Shown here: positions 57,304-64,000 of the stretch, piece by piece
Layout of the letters: each line of letters starts with the position of its first letter
Numbering within the stretch: the first letter of the stretch is position 1
Origin: Thermoplasmata archaeon
Lineage (GTDB): Archaea > Thermoplasmatota > Thermoplasmata > Methanomassiliicoccales > Methanomethylophilaceae
Length of the DNA: 64,000 nt
Reading direction: 5' to 3'
Assembly: GCA_015063135.1 (NCBI GenBank)
Contig: SUTA01000006.1
Span: 1 to 64,000, forward strand
Notes under the pieces: generated by a model
Told to the model about the DNA's origin: nothing
What the model saw: the letters and a program-made list of their open reading frames with translations, nothing else
The model's database searches: none
Translations under genes and position numbers: made by a program

Positions 57304-58289
57304 ATGCTCCAGCATCCGACGCCATCCGAAGAGGGCGCGACAACCCAGGCCAAACCGCCCCGCAACTCCAACCTGGAGATAGCCAGGATAGTCGCGATGC
57401 TGATGATAGTGACCTTCCATCAGGTGATCTTCACCGGCGGGAAGTTCCCAGACTCCCGGACATCAGCGTCATGACATACTCGTTCGGGAGCATGCTGGGA
57501 CTTGCCGGCGTCGTGGTCTTCATGCTGATCACCGGTTACTTCATGGCCAACCAGAAGATAACCGTCACCAAGATCCTCAAGCTCCTGCTGGAGGTCTGGT
57601 TCTTCTCGATAGCCATCAGGATCTGCGGGGTGCTCTTCATGGGCGAAACCTTGGACGTGGAGTACATCAAGGACATGCTCTTCCCGATCCTGTCGGACGA
57701 GCACTGGTTCGTCAGCTCCTATCTGATAGTCGTCATCCTCTCGCCGCTGATCAACCTGTGCCTCCACCACATATCGGCCGAGGCGCACCTGATGCTGTGC
57801 ATCGGCCTGCTGTTCGTCTCCTAGGGGCTGTTCTCCATCCACAACATCACCGTCGACGGGACGCCCGTGGTGTCCAAGCACCTGTCGCTGATAACGCTGT
57901 ACTGCATCGGCGCGTTCATCAGCCTCCACCCGCAGCCGATCATGAGCAGCGCGAGGACCAGCCGCGCCTTGCTGGCCTACGCGATAATAGCATCGCTGGC
58001 ACTGTCCGCCGCCGTGGCGTTCCTGGTGTACGACGGGGACCTCGGATGGGGCTGGCTCCTGTAGGTCGTCGTCCTCGCCGCATTCATCGCCGGGGCGCTG
58101 CTGTGCGCGACGGCGCCCGAAGGGAAGCTCTTCGACAGGCTATTCGTGTTCGCGGTCTGCCTGTTGATAGACAAGGCGAGGATATACCTGGTGTTCAAGC
58201 CCCTCGACAAGTACCTGCAGAGGTTCTACGACTGGACCGAGAAGGGGATCGCCAAGCTCGGCGAGAAGGCCGATGCGAGCCTCAAGCGA
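57304..58289 (+). pseudogene. Acyltransferase_3-family membrane protein, frameshifted, with two internal TAG codons
   Basis: Starts MLQHPTPSEEG, then NLEIARIVAMLMIVTFHQ, the acyltransferase_3 first helix with the catalytic His. Near 57450 one base appears lost: the frame used so far hits TGA at 57474, while the next helices (FGSMLGLAGVVVFMLITGYFMAN) continue in the −1 frame. In that frame TAG occurs at 57822-57824 (after GTC TCC) and 58062-58064 (after CTC CTG). Coding character and hydrophobic helices continue across both to …ADASLK before CGA 58287-58289; TGA 58328 follows. The family O-acylates surface glycans. If TAG is sense, only the single frameshift breaks it. Confidence 0.7.
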
Positions 58290-58379
58290 CGGGAATACAT
58301 ACGCTTCCATCGGTTTGAAACCGTATGAAAACGGGGTTTCCACGTCAATCTTTATATACAACATGGATGTACGGACGAT

Positions 58380-58413
58380 TACTTGTAGGAGAACCCGCGA
58401 GGGTTCGCAAGTA
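58380..58413 (+). promoter_or_regulatory. Structured leader of the L1 operon, possible L1 binding site
   Basis: Outer stem TACTTG (58380-58385) / CAAGTA (58408-58413), asymmetric internal loop (TAGGA against G), inner stem GAACCC / GGGTTC capped by GCGA. The TATA box (TTTATATAC, about 58350-58358) puts the transcript start at its foot, and GAGGAA follows at 58421. Archaeal L1 represses its own operon by binding a stem with an asymmetric loop; exact agreement with that consensus was not verified. Confidence 0.45.
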
Positions 58414-58431
58414 CTACGAGGAGGAATTGTA

Positions 58432-59070
58432 TTGGCAGAAAAGTCAACCGTAACAGCCGTGCAGAAAGCACTTGACGGTGCGAAGAAGCGCAATTTTACC
58501 GAGACGGTTGAGTTGGCCATCAATCTCAAGGACGTTGACCTCACGCTCCCCAAGAACCGTATCACGGAGGATATCATCCTCCCCGCCGGTCGCGGGAAGC
58601 AGGTCAGGGTCTGCGTGATTGGTGGTGGCGAACTTGCCTTGAAAGCCAAGGATGTGGCGGACCGCGTCATCACCCCCGAGGAGCTCGGGACGATCGCGGA
58701 CGACAAGAAGCAGGCCAAGAAGATCGCGAACAGCACCGATTACTTCATCGCCGAGGCCCCTCTGATGGCCGTCGTCGGTAAGAGGCTCGGTACCGTTCTC
58801 GGTCCCCGCGGAAAGATGCCCAAGCCGATCGCACCCGGTGCGGACCCGGCCCCGGTCATCGAGAACCTGCGCAAGTCTGTGACCATCAGGACGAAAGACA
58901 GGAAGACCTTCCACGCACCCGTGGGAACGGTCGACATGGACGCTGAGCAGATCGCCGAGAACGTCGATCTGATCCTGAAGCGTGTTGAGGGACACCTCGA
59001 GAAGGGAAAACACAACATCGCTTCCGTTTACGTCAAGACCACCATGGGTCCCAGCGAGAAGGTAATGTGA
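58432..59070 (+). CDS. rpl1: Ribosomal protein uL1 (L1)
   Basis: 212 residues. RNFTETVELAINLKDVDL at the N-terminus and GKRLGTVLGPRGKMPKP, the L1 signature, near 120-136. Start is TTG 58432, with GAGGAA nearby; longer in-frame starts would cover the leader. First gene of the L1-P0-P1 operon. TGA stop. Confidence 0.95.
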   Translation: MAEKSTVTAVQKALDGAKKRNFTETVELAINLKDVDLTLPKNRITEDIILPAGRGKQVRVCVIGGGELALKAKDVADRVITPEELGTIADDKKQAKKIANSTDYFIAEAPLMAVVGKRLGTVLGPRGKMPKPIAPGADPAPVIENLRKSVTIRTKDRKTFHAPVGTVDMDAEQIAENVDLILKRVEGHLEKGKHNIASVYVKTTMGPSEKVM

Positions 59071-59082
59071 GGAGGTTCTGAA

Positions 59083-60084
59083 ATGGCACACGTCGCAGCT
59101 TGGAAGAAGGACATGGTGAACGAGCTGGTACAGGATATGCGCGAGGCGCCTGTCGTCGCAGTCGTCGACATGGCTAACATCCCCGGTCAGCAGATCCAGT
59201 CCATGAGGGCAGGACTCAGGGCCCACGCGAAACTCAAGATGACCAAGAACAACCTTATGCTCCTGGCCATCGAGGAAACCGCGAAGGACAAGCCCGGTCT
59301 CGAGGCTCTCAAGGACGCGGTGCACGGACAGTGCGCGATTGTCACGACGGACATCAACCCCTTCAAGCTCTACAAGAAGCTTGAGGCCACGATGACCGCC
59401 GCCCCCGCCAAGGCGGGACAGCTCGCGCCCTACGACATCGTCGTACCCAAGGGACCGACCCCGTTCGGACCCGGCCCGATCATCGGTGAACTTCAGAAGA
59501 TAGGCCTTCCCGCAGCCATCGAGGCCGGGAAGATCGCAGTCAAGAAGGACACGACTCTCGTGAAAGCCGGCGAGCCCATACCCGGACCCGTCGCAGCTAT
59601 GCTCCCTAAGCTGGAGATCCTCCCCATGGTCGTTGGACTGGACGTCAGGTCCGTCTACGAGGATGGGGTCGTCTACGGCAAGGATGTTCTCGCTGTCCCC
59701 GATGACTATTACGCAACAATGTTCGCTACGGCCGCCCACAACGCTCTGGCACTCGGTGTCGAGATCGCCTTCCCCACGAAGGTCACGATCCCCATGCTGA
59801 TCGCCAAGGCGTTCAGACAGACGCTCAACCTGTCTGTCGAGGCCGCGATACCCACCACGGAAAACATCGACATCCTCATCTCCAAGGCAAACGCCCAGAT
59901 GCTGTCCGTCGCATCCGCTTGCGGATACACCAGCGACGCCATCGCGGCCGCTCTCAACAGCGCCGCAGCAGCAGCACCTGTCGCAGCAGCCCCCGCAGCG
60001 GCAGCCGCCGCCCCGGTCGAGGAGGAAGAGGAAGAGGTCAGCGAGGAGGAAGCCGCTGCTGGCCTTAGCGCATTATTCGGCTGA
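59083..60084 (+). CDS. rplP0: Ribosomal protein uL10 / P0
   Basis: 333 residues. [33 protein letters not shown]… is the L10 start; the tail has the Ala-rich hinge and the acidic [21 protein letters not shown] end shared with P1. GGAGG precedes ATG 59083. It anchors P1 dimers on the stalk. TGA stop. Confidence 0.96.
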   Translation: MAHVAAWKKDMVNELVQDMREAPVVAVVDMANIPGQQIQSMRAGLRAHAKLKMTKNNLMLLAIEETAKDKPGLEALKDAVHGQCAIVTTDINPFKLYKKLEATMTAAPAKAGQLAPYDIVVPKGPTPFGPGPIIGELQKIGLPAAIEAGKIAVKKDTTLVKAGEPIPGPVAAMLPKLEILPMVVGLDVRSVYEDGVVYGKDVLAVPDDYYATMFATAAHNALALGVEIAFPTKVTIPMLIAKAFRQTLNLSVEAAIPTTENIDILISKANAQMLSVASACGYTSDAIAAALNSAAAAAPVAAAPAAAAAAPVEEEEEEVSEEEAAAGLSALFG

Positions 60085-60104
60085 ACAAAAAGGAGATGAA
60101 AAAC

Positions 60105-60416
60105 ATGGAGTACATCTACAGCGCAATGGTGCTCTACTCTGCTGGCAAGGACATCACCGAGGACGCAGTCAAAGCCGTCCTCACTGCCGCCGGAGTCGAC
60201 GCCGACGCCGCCAAGATCAAAGCACTGGTCGCTTCCCTCGAGGGAGTCAACATCGCCGACGCCATCGCGAACGCAGCTGTCGCTGCCGCGCCCGCCGCCG
60301 CTGCTGCTCCCGCCGCTGGCGCCGCCGCAGCTGCCCCCGCAGCCGCCGAGGAGCCCGAGGAGGAGACCGTCAGCGAGGAGGAGGCCGCCGCCGGTCTCTC
60401 CGCTCTGTTCGGATGA
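60105..60416 (+). CDS. rpl12: Ribosomal protein P1 / archaeal L12
   Basis: 103 residues: [22 protein letters not shown] dimerisation helices, Ala/Pro hinge and the [12 protein letters not shown] end that contacts translation factors. AGGAG with a 9-nt gap favours ATG 60105 over ATG 60096. TGA stop. Confidence 0.96.
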   Translation: MEYIYSAMVLYSAGKDITEDAVKAVLTAAGVDADAAKIKALVASLEGVNIADAIANAAVAAAPAAAAAPAAGAAAAAPAAAEEPEEETVSEEEAAAGLSALFG

Positions 60417-60481
60417 ACGCACAGTTCGCCTGAACACCCCCAAACCCTTTACCCTACCATTTCTTCTGCAGGCCCGATAGC

Positions 60482-61309
60482 ATGGATGGCGATACCCCCG
60501 CGACTTTGGACGACGTTGCATTCGTCGCCTGCGGCGGCGGCGCCAGGGCGCTCATCAACGATGCCGAGGACCGCCTCTACGCCGTCCCCGCCATCATCGA
60601 CTCCGTCGACAGCGACGTCCCGCTGGAGGGGGGCCCCGACGGCCCCCACTGGGACGAGAACATCGCATACGGCGTGGTCTCCGCGAACGCGGAAGCCGTG
60701 TCGAAGCTGTTCAAGGGGCGCAGGATCGCCCTGGTCTACTCCGAGATCGGAGGGGGCACCGCATCCGGCATGACGCCCGCGATAATCGAATGCGCCAGAT
60801 CCTCCGGCTGCAAGGTCGTCTCGGTGGTCAGCCTCCCCATGGAGTTCGAGGAGGCCCGCAGGGAGAGAGCCCTCAGGGTGCTCCCCGAGATCGTGGGGAA
60901 ATCCGACAGGACCTTCATCATGGACAGAGAGTCCCTCAACCGCCGCCCCCACCTCAAGGCCGTCAACCTGATGCAGATGACCATGCGCACCATGGTGTTC
61001 GTCATCAACAGCCTGCGCGAGCAATTAGAGGGGCCGTTCTTCAGCACGTTCTCCCAGGGCGCCTACACCTTCTCCTACCTGTCCAGCGACGACCCGGCGG
61101 AGATAGTGGAGGCGGCCGAGTCCACGGTGTTCGCCACGGACCCCAACGAGGGCAAGCTGATAATCCTGACCGGGTCCGGCTACGAGCTCGCCAAGCGCGA
61201 GCAGGTCCGCGACGCGGTCGTCGCCCAGAGCGGGATCCTCCCGGAGATCATCGCCAGGGGTGACCCCGACGACACCAAGTTCCTGGTCTACGCCTCGGTG
61301 AAGCTCCGA
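60482..61309 (+). CDS. Divergent FtsZ/tubulin-like protein
   Basis: 275 residues. ALVYSEIGGGTASGMTPAIIECAR holds a tubulin/FtsZ G-box (GGGTASG for GGGTG[ST]G), but the first glycine loop is reduced to VACGGGARALI and the synergy-loop region is not obvious. GTP binding is plausible, polymerisation uncertain. Separate from the normal FtsZ expected in the genome. The frame ends …VYASVKL before CGA 61307-61309. The conventional ORF adds 120 residues antisense to the convergent methyltransferase, to 61672. Confidence 0.72.
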
Positions 61310-61311
61310 GG

Positions 61312-62031
61312 TCGCTTCTTCTCCCAGGCCTTCCCGTACTTGATGATCTTCGACGCATCGCCGAAGACGCCCATGATGGTGTTGTACTCGTACTTGGTCG
61401 GGATCGCGCGGCCCATCATGCGCCTGAACATGACCGTGGTCATCTCGCGCCTGTTGTTCGGATACTCTATCGCGTCCAGCAGGTCGCCGAAGAAGTCGAA
61501 GAGCAGCGCCTTCTCGTGCGTGTCCGCGGGCTCGGGCCTGCGGGGGGTGTCCTCCGCCATGAAGAACTCGTACATCACGGTGTGCGCGGCGTGGGAGAGG
61601 TTCATGACCGGGTACTCGGCGCAGGTGGGTATGTGGATCAGCACGTCGCACATGTTGATCTCGTTCTGGTAGAGGCCGGTGTCCTCCCTCCCGAACACGA
61701 CGGCCACCTTCTCCGGGTAGCCCCTGCAGGAGTAGGCGAAGTCCCTCACGGAGACGGGGACCCTCGAGTAGTTCCTGTCGCCCTGGGTGGTGATCCCGCT
61801 GGTGCCGGCCACCAGGAAGCAGCCCTCCACGGCCTGCTCCAGCGTGTCCACGACGTGCACGTCGTCCAGGATGTCGGACCCGTGCTTCGCCCTGCGGTAC
61901 GCATCGTCGCCCAGCTCGCAGGGGCTCACGAGGTAGAGCTCCCTGAGCCCGAAGTTCGCCATGGACCTGGCTATTGCTCCGACATTGCCCTCGTACTTGG
62001 GGCCTACGACCACGATGCGTATCTCGGTCAT
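61312..62031 (-). CDS. trmJ: TrmJ-type SPOUT RNA methyltransferase
   Basis: 239 residues. IRIVVVGPKYEGNVGAIARSMANFGLRELYLV is the SPOUT N-terminus, VFGREDTGL motif 2 and NLSHAAHTVMYEF the SAM-binding knot. Probably 2'-O-methylates tRNA position 32, as TrmJ does. The frame ends …KAWEKK before CGA 61312-61314, facing the CGA of the FtsZ-like gene; next stop is TAG 61288. Confidence 0.87.
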
Positions 62032-62121
62032 GCGCCGACAATCGGGGTCATGCGCTTAACGGTATCGGTCGGCGTGCGCGGTTGTTATAACGGGACACGG
62101 AGTTGACGGTTCCGTGATCCC

Positions 62122-62646
62122 ATGAGGGCATACGCACCGCTCCTGGTCATCGCCGCCGTCCTCGCGGCATTCCTGGTACTCGATGCAGCCGCGCCCCTCC
62201 TGAGGCCGTTCGGCACGGTGCTGGGGCTGGACGGCTCCCCGGGGATCATAGACCATCCGGATCTCTGGTCGGGCATGGACCCCCTGTCAAAGGCGGCATA
62301 CTAGCTCGGCGACTTCTTCTGCCACCAGGACGAGGCCAGGACGCTGATCCTCAACGGGAACGAGATGCCGATATGCATCAGGGACGTTGCGCTCATGGCG
62401 TCCCTGGCCGCAGGGCTGGTTATCGCATCGCGGCTCTGGGATATCGCATCGCACATGAATAGCCGCATGATCCTCGCCTGCGCCCTCCTGGTCGCGGTCA
62501 CCCCCGTCGAGTGGGCGTTAGAGGGCGCCCTGGACATCGATTCCCCCGCGCTGCGCGTCATCGTGTCCGTCCCGACCGGGATCGGCGGCGCATTCCTGGT
62601 TGCGAGGCTCCTCGGCATGGAGCTCGGCCGCTCGAGCGCGATGTAA
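62122..62646 (+). CDS. DUF2085 membrane protein with one internal TAG codon
   Basis: 174 codons. Helix (LLVIAAVLAAFLVLDAAAPLL), then LGDFFCHQDEARTLILNGNEMPICIRDVALMASL, the CHQ-x-x-x-R…G-x-x-x-P-x-C-x-R core of DUF2085, then three helices. TAG (62302-62304) lies between GCG-GCA-TAC and CTC-GGC-GAC, just before the core, at a variable position of the family. Splitting at TAG leaves two meaningless halves, so the codon is read through or the gene is broken. True TAA stop. Function of the family unknown. Confidence 0.72.
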
Positions 62647-62680
62647 GAGGTTATCTACAACTACCCCCTACCCGTATATC

Positions 62681-63439
62681 GTGACAATACCTAAGGACCA
62701 TCCCAGATACAAATCGCTGATGACCAGGGAGCTCCTGGCGGAAATGGTCGAGAAGGGGCTGGTCACCCCCACCGGCCTCATATCCCACGGAAGGGGGGAG
62801 GCCTTCGACTACCTCATGGGCGAGAAGAGCCTCGAGCCTGCCCTCGAATCCGAGAGGGTCGCCGCCGCGTACCTCCTGAGCGCCAGGAACCCCGTCGTTT
62901 GCGTCAACGGCAACGCCGCCGCCCTGGACGCCGAGAACCTGATCAAGCTCGCGAGGACCGTGGGCGCCAAGATCGAAGTCAACCTGTTCCACAGGACGCC
63001 CGAGAGGATGGAGGGGCTGATCTCCTACCTCGAGTCCAAGGGCGCCGGAGAGGTGCTCGGGAGGAACCCCGAGTGCAGGATCCCCGGCCTCAACCACGAC
63101 CGCGCCCTGTGCACCAGGGAGGGCATCTTCGACTGCGATGTCATCCTCGTTCCGATCGAGGACGGCGACCGCGCCCAGGCCCTCGTGTCCATGGGCAAGG
63201 TGGTCATCTCCATCGACCTGAACCCCCTGTCCAGGACCTCCAGGGCCGCCACCGTGCCCATCTCCGACGAGATGACCAGGGCCCTCGAGAACATGATACG
63301 CTTCGCCGAGGAGCTCCCCGCGGACGCCGCGGTAATGTCTAAGATAAAGGATGGCTATTCCAGCAAGGACAACCGCCGCAAGATAATCGAGAGCATATGC
63401 GACTCCCTGATGGCGGAATTCGAGAAGGAGGACGATTGA
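62681..63439 (+). CDS. 4-phosphopantoate–beta-alanine ligase (archaeal phosphopantothenate synthetase)
   Basis: 252 residues. VVCVNGNAAALDAENLIKLARTVGAKIEVNLFHRTPERM is the COG1701 core. The enzyme joins 4-phosphopantoate and beta-alanine in the archaeal CoA pathway. Start GTG 62681 begins the family N-terminus (TIPKDHPRYKSLMTRELL) and lies at leaderless distance from TTATCTAC (about 62651-62658). Its TGA touches the next ATG (TGAATG). Confidence 0.92.
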   Translation: MTIPKDHPRYKSLMTRELLAEMVEKGLVTPTGLISHGRGEAFDYLMGEKSLEPALESERVAAAYLLSARNPVVCVNGNAAALDAENLIKLARTVGAKIEVNLFHRTPERMEGLISYLESKGAGEVLGRNPECRIPGLNHDRALCTREGIFDCDVILVPIEDGDRAQALVSMGKVVISIDLNPLSRTSRAATVPISDEMTRALENMIRFAEELPADAAVMSKIKDGYSSKDNRRKIIESICDSLMAEFEKEDD

Positions 63440-64000
63440 ATGGACCAGCTAGTCAAGCAGGGATCCCTCAGGCTGCATTGGGCAGCGACCCACATGCCCG
63501 TCCTGATGGACATAAGGAAACGCTTCATAGACGAGCAGCCGCTGGCCGGCCTCAAGGTCGGCATGGCGCTGCACACCGAGGCCAAGACCGGCATGCTGGC
63601 CGTGACCCTGGCGGACGCCGGCGCGAAGGTGCGCCTGGCGAGCTGCAACCCCCTGTCCACCGACGACTCCGTCGCAGCAGCGCTGAGGGAGGAGTACGGC
63701 CTCGAGGTCTACGCCAAGAAGTGGGAGTCCTCCGACGAGTACTACGCCAACCTCAACGCAGTAATGGACATGACCCCCGACTTCATCATCGATGACGGGG
63801 CGGACCTGATCGCCATGGCGCACACCACCAGGAAGGAGAAGCTCCCCAACGTGAAGGCCGCCAACGAGGAGACCACCACCGGCGTCGTCAGGCTCAGGGC
63901 AATGGCGAACGACGGCGCGCTGAAGTTCCCCGTGCTGGATGTGAACGACGCCAAGATGAAGTTCCTCTTCGACAACCGCTACGGTACCGGCCAGAGCGCG
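63440..64000 (+). CDS. ahcY: S-adenosylhomocysteine hydrolase (partial, cut by window end)
   Basis: First 187 codons, open at the right edge. LHWAATHMPVLMDIRKRF and MALHTEAKTGMLAVTLADAGAKVRLASCNPLSTDDSVAAAL are the AdoHcy hydrolase N-terminal substrate domain, and EETTTGVVRLRAM with LDVNDAKMKFLFDNRYGTGQS leads to the NAD domain. It removes the product inhibitor of SAM methyltransferases. ATG 63440 directly follows the TGA of the gene before. Confidence 0.94.
   Translation, partial: MDQLVKQGSLRLHWAATHMPVLMDIRKRFIDEQPLAGLKVGMALHTEAKTGMLAVTLADAGAKVRLASCNPLSTDDSVAAALREEYGLEVYAKKWESSDEYYANLNAVMDMTPDFIIDDGADLIAMAHTTRKEKLPNVKAANEETTTGVVRLRAMANDGALKFPVLDVNDAKMKFLFDNRYGTGQSA

Noticed and set aside
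108-61314. Random T-to-C sequencing error as the cause of CGA stops
   Set aside because: Changes would have to fall only on in-frame stop TGA codons of both strands, sparing out-of-frame TGA and about 28 true TGA stops. Not excluded entirely without reads, but unlikely.

Overview
The window is archaeal. It carries L7Ae, S28e, L24e, aIF5B, L1, P0/L10, P1/L12, an exosome Csl4, an XPD/Rad3 helicase, an Lhr-type helicase and an archaeal phosphopantothenate synthetase, with TATA boxes 25-30 nt before many start codons. An HdrD-like heterodisulfide reductase subunit, a DUF6015 protein, a high GC content and UAG codons inside genes point to a methanogen of the Thermoplasmata, most likely Methanomassiliicoccales. 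That placement is an inference from gene content.

The most unusual property is the use of codons. I read every arginine codon I could locate in the recognisable genes. CGA was absent from all gene bodies, yet 28 genes reach a single in-frame CGA exactly where the protein should end. Beyond it the reading frame runs into poor-codon DNA, promoters, the opposite strand's gene or the next gene. TGA (about 28 genes) and TAA (about 5) are the other terminators. TAG terminates no real gene here and instead lies inside three genes (four codons). The simplest reading is a code in which CGA works as a stop and UAG as a sense codon; C-to-U mRNA editing of CGA or an artefact remain alternatives. I therefore end genes at CGA and give the next conventional stop in each entry. 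Several apparent giant fusions disappear when this is done.

Layout. 1-7.4 kb: end of an unknown gene, tRNA-Asn, AAA+ DUF4143 ATPase, tRNA-Met, two membrane proteins, a Fe-S aldo/keto reductase, a RelBE pair, a flavodoxin-like protein and a truncated AlbA_2-family gene. 7.5-15.7 kb: HdrD-like protein, Lhr helicase and a 1325-residue surface protein with a CTG start. 15.9-24 kb: Rpn nuclease, two tandem cardiolipin synthases (one catalytically dead), the L7Ae-S28e-L24e-NDK-aIF5B operon with a probable kink-turn in its leader, and CobS.

24.1-39 kb is a surface-glycan region built around phosphonate chemistry: flippase, LicD transferase, PepM, Ppd, bifunctional PntC, four membrane or GT2 glycosyltransferases and GtrA. 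PepM makes phosphonopyruvate, Ppd decarboxylates it, and PntC transaminates to 2-aminoethylphosphonate and activates it with CTP. LicD is the likely transferase onto a glycan. 39-43.6 kb holds BCAT, PurH, an RNA/DNA methyltransferase, Csl4 and a ThiI-like protein.

43.6-51.6 kb holds two ABC importers of the FecCD/BtuCD type. Their binding proteins carry dockerin-like EF-hand modules. Both, plus a small membrane protein and the large surface protein at 11.7 kb, are preceded by the same 17-bp palindrome (TTGG-N9-CCAA), which suggests one regulon. 51.7-64 kb: unknown protein, XPD helicase, DUF6015, SerA and a class V aminotransferase (serine pathway), a broken acyltransferase, the L1-P0-P1 operon, an FtsZ-like protein, a TrmJ-type methyltransferase, DUF2085 with an internal TAG, phosphopantothenate synthetase and the start of S-adenosylhomocysteine hydrolase.
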